From the NCBI GenBank assembly GCA_014653835.1, contig JACWDY010000002.1, positions 1-64,000 on the forward strand: a stretch of DNA of 64,000 nucleotides, written 5' to 3'. The notes beneath the pieces are model-generated. The model ran no database searches, was not told the origin of the DNA, and saw only the letters and a list, made by a program, of their open reading frames with translations. Source of the stretch: Pelagibacterales bacterium SAG-MED28 (GTDB lineage Bacteria; Pseudomonadota; Alphaproteobacteria; Pelagibacterales; Pelagibacteraceae). The position numbers and the translations under genes are program-made. Below are positions 50,486-59,859 of this stretch, one piece after another (within the stretch, counting starts at the first letter, position 1; each line of letters begins with the position of its first letter).

Positions 50486-52072
50486 TTAATTTTTAATATA
50501 ATTCGATTTAGTTAAAAAACTTAGCTTATTTTTAATTTTTTTATCCAAATTCTTAAAAAAAATGAAAGAATCGTCCTTTTCGGGATCATTATTTTTGTAA
50601 CCATCAAAACCGGCTAAAAAGATTTTACTAACATTTCCTGAAAGACATACAGAAATCGAATATACTATTGCTAATGGTAAGTTAAATTGACAATAATTTT
50701 CTTTTATCAAAAGTTTTTTATTAGGTGAAATTTTAAAACCATAATCAAAGATTGTTTTATTATTTGCAAATAATAATTTTCTTAAATTCCTGTCCATCAT
50801 TGAAAAAGGAGTTATTAAATTTGTTTTTATGTCTTTGTAAAAAAAACTATCAGAAATAATTCTATTTGGGTGGCAAACTACTCTAAAATTAATTTCATTC
50901 TCTGGTATATGTTTATTTGTATTCAAGGCCATTACAATTAAATTATTTTTTTTGATAAATTTCGTAATCTCTGATTTTCTTTTTTTAACAGAAGCTCCTG
51001 AACCTAAAATTAAGACTTTTTTGTCTTTTAAAAAATATTTAGGACTCCACTTACCTGATGGTGACAGATTATAGCTATTTTTTTCAGTAATAATTTTTAA
51101 AGGATTAAATTTTCTCGTATCTTGTTTTTGAAGATTTTGTAAAATTACTTTATAATCCTTTGTTGAATATCTTTTGTCTGAAAGCATTTTTTGTACATAG
51201 GTAGGATGAATTTTGTGGTTTGCGGCAAATTTATAGAAATTATTTGTTCCCCATTGATATTTTTTCTTTAATTTATAAAAATCTTTTTTAATAAAATTCA
51301 ATATTAATTTGTTGGAAGATTTTACTTTGACTATTTTTTTAAAAAATTCCTCAGTTAAAGTATTACCAGGACCTCTACCCATTCCCATAATTGTGCAATC
51401 TACCCATTTACATCCATTTTTAGTAGCAATTTGACTATTTTTAAAAGCTAATTTAAGGTTATTGTGTGCATGAATTCCTAGTTCCTTAGTTGAATATTTT
51501 TTAAATTTCAGAAAAATTTTTTTTGTTTGTTTAGGTAGTAGTGAACCCAAACTATCCGCCAAATAAAGGGCTTTAATCTTTGTTTTGTTTAAAACTTTAC
51601 AAATATTCTGAATTTTTTTTAATTCTAACTCTGAAATTTGCATGATATTAACAAAAACAGTTAATCCTTTTTTTTCAAACCATTTAAAAACATCCTTTAA
51701 TTCAAAAACTTCATCTATATGGCAAGCAAACCGAATAAATTTAATTTTTTTCAAATAATTATTAGGAAAAAATTTTTTACAAATTTTAATATTATTTTCT
51801 GGCGAAGAAATGAATTCTGAAGCATTAACCATTACACCAATATTAATTTTTTTTGGTACTTTTAACAGGTTTAGGGTTTTAAGGTCAGAATGGGCAAATA
51901 TACCTTTTGAGGAGTTTTTTTTTAATGTTCTAAAACCTATTTCTACAAATTTAATATTAATTTTGTTCATTAATATTAAATATTTTTTTGCTAATCTTAA
52001 ATCAAATTGCCAATTATTGTAGTAACCACCGTCTCTTAAAGTACAATCAATAATATTTATTTTATTCAGCAT
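50486..52072 (-). CDS. HMGL-like (4-hydroxy-2-oxovalerate aldolase type) N-terminal domain fused to an uncharacterised Rossmann-like C-terminal domain
   Basis: N-term 'INIIDCTLRDGGYYNNWQFD', 'ELGIHAHNNLKLAFKNSQIATKNGCKWVDCTIMGMGRGPGNTLTEEF'; C-term 'KVLILGSGASVKKRKSEITKFIKKNNLIVMALNTN..IFLAGFDGYKN'. Confidence 0.85.
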   Translation of the reverse strand: MLNKINIIDCTLRDGGYYNNWQFDLRLAKKYLILMNKINIKFVEIGFRTLKKNSSKGIFAHSDLKTLNLLKVPKKINIGVMVNASEFISSPENNIKICKKFFPNNYLKKIKFIRFACHIDEVFELKDVFKWFEKKGLTVFVNIMQISELELKKIQNICKVLNKTKIKALYLADSLGSLLPKQTKKIFLKFKKYSTKELGIHAHNNLKLAFKNSQIATKNGCKWVDCTIMGMGRGPGNTLTEEFFKKIVKVKSSNKLILNFIKKDFYKLKKKYQWGTNNFYKFAANHKIHPTYVQKMLSDKRYSTKDYKVILQNLQKQDTRKFNPLKIITEKNSYNLSPSGKWSPKYFLKDKKVLILGSGASVKKRKSEITKFIKKNNLIVMALNTNKHIPENEINFRVVCHPNRIISDSFFYKDIKTNLITPFSMMDRNLRKLLFANNKTIFDYGFKISPNKKLLIKENYCQFNLPLAIVYSISVCLSGNVSKIFLAGFDGYKNNDPEKDDSFIFFKNLDKKIKNKLSFLTKSNYIKN

Positions 52073-52075
52073 AAT

Positions 52076-53845
52076 TTAATTATTTGTTTCTTTGTATTCT
52101 TTAAAAAATTTAAATAAAATTCTATTTATTGCTTTTAATTCTGAATCATAAGTCAATCCACCTACATGAGGAGATACGGAGACGTTGTTATTGTTTTTTG
52201 AAAATTGAATAACTTTACTTTTATTTTTTAATATATCTTCTTCATTTCTTACAACATCAGTATAGTAAGATCTTACTTTTCTTTTTTTTATATTTTGTAA
52301 TAAAACATTCTCATCTATTAATTCTCCTCTTGAAATATTAACAATTTTAATACCTTTTTTTAAATAATGAATAGTTTTAGTGTTTAATATTGATCGTGTT
52401 TTTTCATTTAGTTTTGCAGAAATAATTAAAAAGTCTAAGTTTTTTAAAAATGATTGTAAATTATTTATTTTTTTAAAATTTTTATTTATGCAACTTACGA
52501 ACGGATCATAGTAATGTATCTTTCCTCCTAGATTATGTAAAACTTTTGAAACATTTTTTCCTATTCGACCGAATCCTAAAAAACCAAATTTTAGATTATT
52601 TATTTCTCTGCTTCTTAACTCTTTTTCAAAATTTCGCCAATTGCCTGATTTAACTACTTCTAGTGAAGCCTTATAGTTTCTCAAAGAAGCTAAAACTAGC
52701 AATAAACAAAATTCAGATGAGGCTTTAATGGTTTTAGTGTCTTTAATGCTGTTCAGACTTATCACTTTAATTTTTTTATCTGCTAAATATTTTAAATCTA
52801 AGTGGGTCAATCCAGTAGATGAGGAAATTAAGTATTTTAAATTTTGAAATTGATTTAAAACTTTACTGTTCAGTTTTTTTAATCCAGCTGTAGGCGTTAG
52901 AATTGCCGATACTTTACTTTTAATATTTGAGTTTATAAATTTATAATTATCAATTTCACAATGTATCTCGTTAATATTTTTTAGATATAATTCTTTTTTA
53001 CTTAAATCAAACATGTAATAAGGATAACTATTGAGAAAATATTTAAATCTATTTTTTTTAACAATTATTTTTGGTTTAGTGTCAAATTCTTCATCTAAAA
53101 TTGTAGCTGGAAAATTATTACACAATCCTTTCTCAATTAATTTTTCACAAGTATAAAAATCAGTCACTTCATCTATGTTTATAGATTGGAGTTCGTTCAT
53201 TATATAGGGTTTAATTTTTTTGCCCCATCTAGTAACTTTGTTTACGATAGAATCTCTTTTCATAGAATAAATTGCACCATTTCTTATAAAACATTTTGGA
53301 AAATCTTGTCTTCTAGAAATTTCATTTTCTGGATTTTTTAAATCATAATGTTCTACTAGACCTTTTTTGTTTATTCTTTTCATTCTTAATGGATGCTTAT
53401 CAAATACTCTTGCAAAACTAATCACGGAGTCATATTTATTTGTAAATAATAAATTTAGAGCTTTATCTATATCTTTTCCTGTTCTTAGTGGAGCAACAGC
53501 AGGAATTTCTATAACATACTCGAATTTGGTGTTGTAAATTTGTTCAGCTTTTAAAACAGCATCTCTTAATGCGTCTTTAGATGGGACCTTATCTTTGGCT
53601 AAAACTTTGCTTCTTAAAAAAGGTGTTTCGGCTCCATAATTTTTTGCAATTTTGGCTATTTTTTTACTATCAGTAGAGACAATTAGTTTAGAGATATTTT
53701 TTGAATTTAGACCAGCATAAATAGAATAGCTAATTAAAGGATGTCCGCCAAGTTTTTTTATATTTTTTTCTTTAATTCCTTTAGATCCAGATCTTGCTAG
53801 GATTACACCTAAAACCTTTTTTTTATTATGTTTTATTTTCACCAT
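52076..53845 (-). CDS. Fusion: acylneuraminate cytidylyltransferase-like N-terminus + D-isomer-specific 2-hydroxyacid dehydrogenase C-terminus
   Basis: N-term 'VLGVILARSGSKGIKEKNIKKLGGHPLISYSIYAGLNSKNISKLIVSTDS'; C-term 'LKFGFLGFGRIGKNVSKVLHNLGGKIHYYDPF', 'GIKIVNISRGELIDENVLLQNI', 'NNVSVSPHVGGLTYDS'; one uninterrupted 589 aa ORF. Confidence 0.92.
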   Translation of the reverse strand: MVKIKHNKKKVLGVILARSGSKGIKEKNIKKLGGHPLISYSIYAGLNSKNISKLIVSTDSKKIAKIAKNYGAETPFLRSKVLAKDKVPSKDALRDAVLKAEQIYNTKFEYVIEIPAVAPLRTGKDIDKALNLLFTNKYDSVISFARVFDKHPLRMKRINKKGLVEHYDLKNPENEISRRQDFPKCFIRNGAIYSMKRDSIVNKVTRWGKKIKPYIMNELQSINIDEVTDFYTCEKLIEKGLCNNFPATILDEEFDTKPKIIVKKNRFKYFLNSYPYYMFDLSKKELYLKNINEIHCEIDNYKFINSNIKSKVSAILTPTAGLKKLNSKVLNQFQNLKYLISSSTGLTHLDLKYLADKKIKVISLNSIKDTKTIKASSEFCLLLVLASLRNYKASLEVVKSGNWRNFEKELRSREINNLKFGFLGFGRIGKNVSKVLHNLGGKIHYYDPFVSCINKNFKKINNLQSFLKNLDFLIISAKLNEKTRSILNTKTIHYLKKGIKIVNISRGELIDENVLLQNIKKRKVRSYYTDVVRNEEDILKNKSKVIQFSKNNNNVSVSPHVGGLTYDSELKAINRILFKFFKEYKETNN

Positions 53846-53847
53846 TA

Positions 53848-55263
53848 TTAAATTTTTGTTTTATAATAATTTATATTTTTAGAAATATTTTGCGCTAGAT
53901 CCCAGTGTAAAGATGAATTCAATTCAAAAGCTGATAAATTATCTAAGATTTCATGTCCTATTTTTGCTGATTTACTACTACTTATTTTATTTCCTAGGTT
54001 TTTATAAATAACAAAATTTCCAGCTTCTGAATATACTTCATCTTGTTCTAGCCTAAGCAAAAATTTTGATTTTCTGTCTAAATTATAAAAACTACTATCT
54101 ATATTTCTTAATGCTTTTAACGATTTTCCATTGTGTTTAAAAAGATACTTATTAATTTTGTTTACTCCAAAAATTATTTCAAGATTATGTATTTGCATAG
54201 AGTTAATAGAATTATCAAAATGTCTTGGATCCATAAATGGACAATTAATTTTAGACACAAGAATAAAAGATGGGTTAATTTTTTTCTTTTTTTTATAAAA
54301 ACTTATAGCTTGATTGATTGACTGATCAATCATTATATTTGATGTTGCTAAAGCACTTGATCTTTTAAGCGGTATCAATCTATTATTTTTTATTTTTTTA
54401 ACATAATTAAGTACTTTGTTATCTGGGCTAGAAATAATGATGTGACTTATTATTTTTGATTTTAATAAATTATCAATGGTCCAATCAATTAATTTTTTTT
54501 TACCAAGAGTAATAAACTCAGGGGAATTTGAGTCATATTGGCTTCCTCTAATTGGAATGAACCCAATTACAATTGGTTTTTTTTTTTTAGTATTATTTTT
54601 AAAAAATATTTTTGAACGATTTTTTAAAATTTTTTCTTGATTTTTAGTTAAACTAACAGAATGTTTTCTATAATAAAATAGTGGTAAATTAATATTATGA
54701 ATTTTATACTTTTTTTGAAACCTCAACCATATGTCAACACCATCTTGGCAATTAAATTTTTCATCATAACCTCCATTTAATTTTAAAGTAGATACTTTAA
54801 ACATCGTACATGCACCATGTGCAGGTTGATCAAATAATTTTACAGACTTAAAATCATGTCTTTTTATATGAGATAAAATTTTTCCACTATGATCAACTTC
54901 ATAAAAATCAGGAAATACAAATTCTGCTTTTTTATTTTTTTCTAAATAGTTATACATAATTTCTATTGCATTGGGATGAAGCCAGTCGTCAGCATCTAAT
55001 CTAAGTATATATTTTCCTTTTGCAGCGTACAAAGCTCTATTACAAGATTTTATTAATCCAAGATTTTTTTGAAATATAGCTGTAACTAGAGGTGATTTTT
55101 TGGCAAAATTATTGATTATCGATTTAGAGTTATCTTTTGAACCATCATCAATAATTAAAATCTCAAAATCTCGAAAACTTTGGTTGAGACAACTATTTAC
55201 TGATTTATGTAAATATTTACCATAGTTGTGGTTAGTTATATATATAGTTACTTTTGTTTTCAT
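53848..55263 (-). CDS. Fusion: family 2 glycosyltransferase N-terminus + divergent CMP-sugar nucleotidyltransferase-like C-terminus
   Basis: N-term 'VTIYITNHNYGKYLHKSVNSCLNQSFRDFEILIIDDGSKDNS', 'YILRLDADDWLHPNAIEIM'; C-term 'KKPIVIGFIPIRGSQYDSNSPEFITLGKKKLIDWTIDNLLKSKIISHIIISSPDNKV'. Confidence 0.85.
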   Translation of the reverse strand: MKTKVTIYITNHNYGKYLHKSVNSCLNQSFRDFEILIIDDGSKDNSKSIINNFAKKSPLVTAIFQKNLGLIKSCNRALYAAKGKYILRLDADDWLHPNAIEIMYNYLEKNKKAEFVFPDFYEVDHSGKILSHIKRHDFKSVKLFDQPAHGACTMFKVSTLKLNGGYDEKFNCQDGVDIWLRFQKKYKIHNINLPLFYYRKHSVSLTKNQEKILKNRSKIFFKNNTKKKKPIVIGFIPIRGSQYDSNSPEFITLGKKKLIDWTIDNLLKSKIISHIIISSPDNKVLNYVKKIKNNRLIPLKRSSALATSNIMIDQSINQAISFYKKKKKINPSFILVSKINCPFMDPRHFDNSINSMQIHNLEIIFGVNKINKYLFKHNGKSLKALRNIDSSFYNLDRKSKFLLRLEQDEVYSEAGNFVIYKNLGNKISSSKSAKIGHEILDNLSAFELNSSLHWDLAQNISKNINYYKTKI

Positions 55264-56993
55264 TTTAAATTTTCTGTAATTCTAATTTCTTGATTTTTAA
55301 TTTCAAAAACTCTGTCGCAATAACTTAAAGGTTTGTTGCTGTGTGAAATAATAATTATAGTTATACTATCACTCAATTTTTTTAATATTTTTAAAACCTT
55401 TTCTTCTGTTTTCAAGTCCAAAGCATTAGTAGATTCATCCATTATTAAAACTTCGGGTGTGTGATAAAGTGCGCGAGCTAAACCAAGTCTTTGTCGCTGA
55501 CCTTGGGATAATCTAGACCCACCCTCTCCAATTTTTGTATCAAATCCATCGGGTAATTCATTAATTAACTTAATGATTTCTGCCTTATTACAACAATCCT
55601 CTAATTTCTTTAAATCAATTTTAGATTTTTCCTCAAAACAAATATTCATATAAATTGTATCATCTAATAAAAAAATTTCTTGTGGGACATAGCTAATATT
55701 TTTTTGCCAAGATTTTGGAAAATTATGAATATTAATTTTTTCTACAAAAATATTACCTTTGCTTGGTTTTTTAAATCCTGAGATAACATCTATCAAAGTG
55801 CTTTTACCGATTCCACTTTCACCTTTAATTCCAATGATTTCATTTTTATTTATTTTAAGATTTACATTTTTAAATAAAGTCCTATCAGTCTCTTTTATAG
55901 AGTATGAAACATCTTTTAATTCTATCGTTTCAAATTTTATTGATAGATCATCCTTGTCATTATTTTTATTATTTTTAAAATCTTTTATTGTTATCAATTC
56001 TTTAGTAATTAATTCAATAGATGGTTTTGAAATTTTTAATGATTGATAGCTATTATAAAGTTTTAAAAATGAAGGCATAACTCGAACAGCAGATATTACG
56101 AGCAAACTTAATAAGGCTAGAGTATTTTGAGTTTCATTTCCACTATAAAGAAAAATTACAATAGCCAAGAAAAGAGCCAATATAATTGCTACTTCTAAAA
56201 TAATTTTGGGGATCCTTACAAGTGCCTGCAAAAGTCTAGAAATGTTAAATAATTTAAAAGTATTTTTTGTAAAATCTTCTAAATATTTTTTTTCAGTATT
56301 ATATATTTTCATTTCACGGATACCATTTATACCATTTTGAATTCTATTAATTAAATGTTGATCTCCTTCTTGTCTTTCTTTTGAAAGTCTAGTTAATATT
56401 TTTTTTGTAAATAAATGATAAAGAATCATAGTGCCGAATATTGACAAGGACAATATTGCAAAAATTTTAGGGTAATAAAAAATTATTAAAAAACAAATTG
56501 CTGATGTAAATATCGCTTCAGTAACAAGAGATATAAAGTTTAAAACTCCATGAAATATATAAGAGCATTCCTTATAAACGAGATTTATTTTATAACTTGA
56601 TGCTGTTAGTGAATGATAATCTAAACTTTCGTTTAAAAATTTTTTAAAAAGTTCTTTTCTAAAAAAATATTCAATGTTCCATGATATTCTACTTTCTAAG
56701 AAAACCACATAAACTAAAATCAAATTTTTTATTATAAATGATGCAAAAATAAAAATAAAAATATACTTAATTATCTCATCCTCAGAAAAGGTAGCAAAAA
56801 TATTACTATCGAAAGGAATAAAAAATTTAACATTGGACAATTGTTCTCCTAAAAAGAATAATACTAAAGGCACAATAGAACCTATACTCAGGACTTCGAG
56901 ACCTATCGTAAAAAAGGATAAAAAAAACAAAATAAAAAAGCCTTTTTTTTGTGAACTACTCAGCAATTGAAAAAAGTTTAAAAAAGTATTCAT
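55260..56993 (-). CDS. ABC transporter, fused permease/ATP-binding (PglK/MsbA-like flippase)
   Basis: N-terminal TM domain; 'IIGIKGESGIGKSTLIDVISGFKKPSKG', 'GEGGSRLSQGQRQRLGLARALYHTPEVLIMDESTNALD'. Confidence 0.94.
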   Translation of the reverse strand: MNTFLNFFQLLSSSQKKGFFILFFLSFFTIGLEVLSIGSIVPLVLFFLGEQLSNVKFFIPFDSNIFATFSEDEIIKYIFIFIFASFIIKNLILVYVVFLESRISWNIEYFFRKELFKKFLNESLDYHSLTASSYKINLVYKECSYIFHGVLNFISLVTEAIFTSAICFLIIFYYPKIFAILSLSIFGTMILYHLFTKKILTRLSKERQEGDQHLINRIQNGINGIREMKIYNTEKKYLEDFTKNTFKLFNISRLLQALVRIPKIILEVAIILALFLAIVIFLYSGNETQNTLALLSLLVISAVRVMPSFLKLYNSYQSLKISKPSIELITKELITIKDFKNNKNNDKDDLSIKFETIELKDVSYSIKETDRTLFKNVNLKINKNEIIGIKGESGIGKSTLIDVISGFKKPSKGNIFVEKINIHNFPKSWQKNISYVPQEIFLLDDTIYMNICFEEKSKIDLKKLEDCCNKAEIIKLINELPDGFDTKIGEGGSRLSQGQRQRLGLARALYHTPEVLIMDESTNALDLKTEEKVLKILKKLSDSITIIIISHSNKPLSYCDRVFEIKNQEIRITENLK

Positions 56994-56999
56994 TTTAGA

Positions 57000-57296
57000 T
57001 TAATTTTCTAAATCTTTCTTTAAACTTTCATATTCTTGCATTTTTTGTTTCATAAACTTAATTGTAATTTTTGTTTTTTGTTGTAGACCCTTTGGAGTTA
57101 ACACATATAAATATTTAATTTTTTTTTTGCTTTGATTGAAGTTTCTAATTTTAACAAACCCCTTTTTTTTTAACTCTTTAAGACAATAATTAATTTTTCC
57201 CAGACTAATACCTAGCTTTTTTGACAGTAAACGTTGAGAAATTTTTTTTTCTTTATTTATTTTGTTAAGAACTTTTAAATGATCTTCATTATTCAT
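57000..57296 (-). CDS. MarR-family winged-helix regulator (EPS-associated type)
   Basis: 'HLKVLNKINKEKKISQRLLSKKLGISLGKINYCLKELKKKGFVKIRNFNQSKKKIKYLYVLTPKGLQQKTKITIKFMKQKMQEYESLKKDLE', matching EPS-associated MarR architecture. Confidence 0.88.
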   Translation of the reverse strand: MNNEDHLKVLNKINKEKKISQRLLSKKLGISLGKINYCLKELKKKGFVKIRNFNQSKKKIKYLYVLTPKGLQQKTKITIKFMKQKMQEYESLKKDLEN

Positions 57297-57321
57297 TATA
57301 ATTTTATAATACAGTTCATTT

Positions 57322-57379
57322 ATTGTACAGTAAAGGATTATCTGTTCAAGTATTGAACTTAAAGTAATTTTATTGTAAT
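57322..57379. promoter_or_regulatory. Divergent promoter region with palindromic operator candidate GTTCAA-GTA-TTGAAC (57344-57358)
   Basis: 6-bp perfect arms, 3-nt spacer; minus-strand TTGAAC (57349-57344)-16 bp-TACAAT (57327-57322) faces the MarR gene; plus-strand TTGAAC (57353-57358)-15 bp-TGTAAT (57374-57379) faces the 57387 gene. Confidence 0.55.
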
Positions 57380-57386
57380 TTAAAAA

Positions 57387-58838
57387 ATGTTTTTGATAAC
57401 TAAAACACTTAAAAAAAGTAAAGACTCTGGCAAAAATGTAGAAAATTTAAAAAAAATTATCGACTCGTCGATTAAAAAAGATAGATTAAATAAAATTTTT
57501 TTAAATGATATTTCCTCCACTATCGATCTTCCTCGTAAAGTAGTTGAAAAAAAATCTAAACAAATAATTTTGAAAGAATTTAATTATAATAAGTTCAAAT
57601 TTCAAAATACTAATAATATTTTAATTAATTTTTTTTCCAATTTAAAAATTTTATTTTATTTTTTTTCACTTTTACTATGCATACATTTCTTTAATTTTAA
57701 AAAAAAAAAAATATATACTTCTATTTTGATTGAAGATCTTCATGGTGAAAGAGCTTTAAATATTTATAATAAAATAATTAAAAAAAATAAAAAAACCTTT
57801 TTGTTGCTGCCAAATTTTTTTGTTTCAAAATATAAACTTTGTCCGTATAAGTATGTTAAATTAATTCCATATAAAAAAGATATTTTTAAAAATAAAAAAA
57901 TCGTTAGTTTAATATTTAAATATTTTTTTATAAGTTTAAAATATAAACAAAATTTTTTAAAAATATTATTTCCTATTATTTACTCGTATGCAAAAAATTT
58001 CAGCAAATATTCTTATATTAATTCAAATTATTTATTACATAGTAGAATTTATTTATCTTGCCCGATTAGAAATTACTTATACAAAAAATTAGGAGGCAAA
58101 AAAATTATAACAATTCAATCACACATTATTGAAAACACAATAAGCTTATATAGTGATATGGATCATCTACTTACATTTGGAAAAAGTGGTGAAACCAAAA
58201 AAAAGTTAATTAAGTTAGGTGGAAGGATCGATAAAATTCAGCCTGTTGGTTCTTTAAGGATGGAATATGAGTTAGATTTTAAGAGAACATTAACTAAGAA
58301 GAAAATTGATATATTAATATTGGGTGTCAATCCTACTAAGTGGATGGATACCTCTAATGACATAAAAAAAAATTACTATGTTTTTTTAGATTGGATTGTT
58401 AAAATTGCAAAATTATATCCACAATTGTCAATTACATACAAACATCACTGGAGTTTTCAAGGTGACTCTATTGAGGATAAAATATTGCTTAATTCTAATA
58501 TAAAAAGAATTATAAAAGATAAAAATAATCTTAGTAGTTATGATTACTTGAATGAAGGTAATTTGGTCCTATCATTTTGTTCAACAATGATTTTAGAGGC
58601 TCAAGCAATAAATAAACCTGCTTTTTTTATTGATCCAAACAACTCTAGTACTACCTTTTTTTCTTATTTACCCTCGTTAAAAGAGTTACGTATTAATAAG
58701 TTTAAAATGCTAGAACAAAATGTGAAAAAATTTGTTTTAAAAAAAAATTATAATTACAAAATTAAAGATAAAAATTTAATTTGCCTTAAGAGTAAAAATG
58801 TGAGTAATAAAATATTGAATTATCTAAAAAAAAAATAA
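57387..58838 (+). CDS. Putative surface-polysaccharide biosynthesis protein (GT-B-like transferase)
   Basis: 'KKIITIQSHIIENTISLYSDMDHLLTFGKSGETKKKLIKLGGRIDKIQPVGSLRMEYE' and 'NLVLSFCSTMILEAQAINKPAFFIDPNNSS' resemble polysaccharide GT-B proteins; locus context. Confidence 0.55.
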   Translation: MFLITKTLKKSKDSGKNVENLKKIIDSSIKKDRLNKIFLNDISSTIDLPRKVVEKKSKQIILKEFNYNKFKFQNTNNILINFFSNLKILFYFFSLLLCIHFFNFKKKKIYTSILIEDLHGERALNIYNKIIKKNKKTFLLLPNFFVSKYKLCPYKYVKLIPYKKDIFKNKKIVSLIFKYFFISLKYKQNFLKILFPIIYSYAKNFSKYSYINSNYLLHSRIYLSCPIRNYLYKKLGGKKIITIQSHIIENTISLYSDMDHLLTFGKSGETKKKLIKLGGRIDKIQPVGSLRMEYELDFKRTLTKKKIDILILGVNPTKWMDTSNDIKKNYYVFLDWIVKIAKLYPQLSITYKHHWSFQGDSIEDKILLNSNIKRIIKDKNNLSSYDYLNEGNLVLSFCSTMILEAQAINKPAFFIDPNNSSTTFFSYLPSLKELRINKFKMLEQNVKKFVLKKNYNYKIKDKNLICLKSKNVSNKILNYLKKK

Positions 58839-58841
58839 TAT

Positions 58842-59858
58842 TTATTTTAATTTAATTTTTTCATATTTATAAAAATTTTTTTTAAATTTTTTATTTAATA
58901 TTTTATTTATTTCTCTTGCATCCAAACCAATATTTGGTCTTAAACATAGCAAATCTTTTTTTATAATCTTTTCACCGGCCATTATGTCTCTTGCGGGATA
59001 AATAGCTCTTCTAAAAATTTCGCTATGATTTGCTGATTTTTCAGAAAAGGTTATCTTTTTAAACTTACTACCTCTCATCAAGTTTATTTCAGATATTTTG
59101 TTATTCAATGTTATAACTTCTTTGTAAGTTAGAGAAACTTTATGATCTCTAAATTTTTTTCGTTTTCTTGTATCTGTAAAGTGAAACTCCATAATTTCCG
59201 ATCCTAAAAGATAAGCTACTAATATAGCCTGATTTCCTTCTGAGTGATCAGAAAATCCTACTGTCAAACCTGTTTTTTTTCTTAAATATTTAATCGCATT
59301 TAAATTCAAATCCTCGAGTTTGCATGGATAAGATGCAGTGCATTGTAGTAATGCAAGATTATTTTTTTCTTTATAAATTCGATTAGATTTTCTGAGGAAA
59401 TTGATGGTTTGAGTTATTTCTTTCAAGTTTGATAGTCCAGTTGAAAATAGAATTGGTTTATTTTTTTTTGCTATTTCACTTAGAACTGGGTAAGCAGTTA
59501 AATCACCTGATCCAATTTTATAAAAGTCCATATATTTATCTATCCAATTAATCATCTTTACGTCCCAAACAGAGGCTGAATACTTAATGCCTTTATCTTT
59601 AACCATTTTGGCAAGATACAAATATTGAGATTTTTTCAATTGAAATTTGTTAATTTGTTTAAATCTTTTAATAGAGTTCTTTTTATTAATCAAACCCTCA
59701 CCGGAATATAGCTGAAATTTTATAACGTCTACATTGGCTTTGATAGCTAATCTGACAAGTTTTTTTGCTTGTTCAAAATTTCCCTCATGATTAGCACCAA
59801 TTTCTGCAATCATCATTGGTCCATATTTGCCTGACCAAAAAGAATTTTTTTTATTCAT
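58842..59858 (-). CDS. N-acetylneuraminate/nonulosonate synthase family (NeuB-like) with SAF domain
   Basis: 'PMMIAEIGANHEGNFEQAKKLVRLAIKANVDVIKFQLYSGEGL', 'LLQCTASYPCKLEDLNLNAIKYLRKKTGLTVGFSDHSEG', C-term 'RRAIYPARDIMAGEKIIKKDLLCLRP'. Confidence 0.93.
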   Translation of the reverse strand: MNKKNSFWSGKYGPMMIAEIGANHEGNFEQAKKLVRLAIKANVDVIKFQLYSGEGLINKKNSIKRFKQINKFQLKKSQYLYLAKMVKDKGIKYSASVWDVKMINWIDKYMDFYKIGSGDLTAYPVLSEIAKKNKPILFSTGLSNLKEITQTINFLRKSNRIYKEKNNLALLQCTASYPCKLEDLNLNAIKYLRKKTGLTVGFSDHSEGNQAILVAYLLGSEIMEFHFTDTRKRKKFRDHKVSLTYKEVITLNNKISEINLMRGSKFKKITFSEKSANHSEIFRRAIYPARDIMAGEKIIKKDLLCLRPNIGLDAREINKILNKKFKKNFYKYEKIKLK

Positions 59859-59859
59859 C

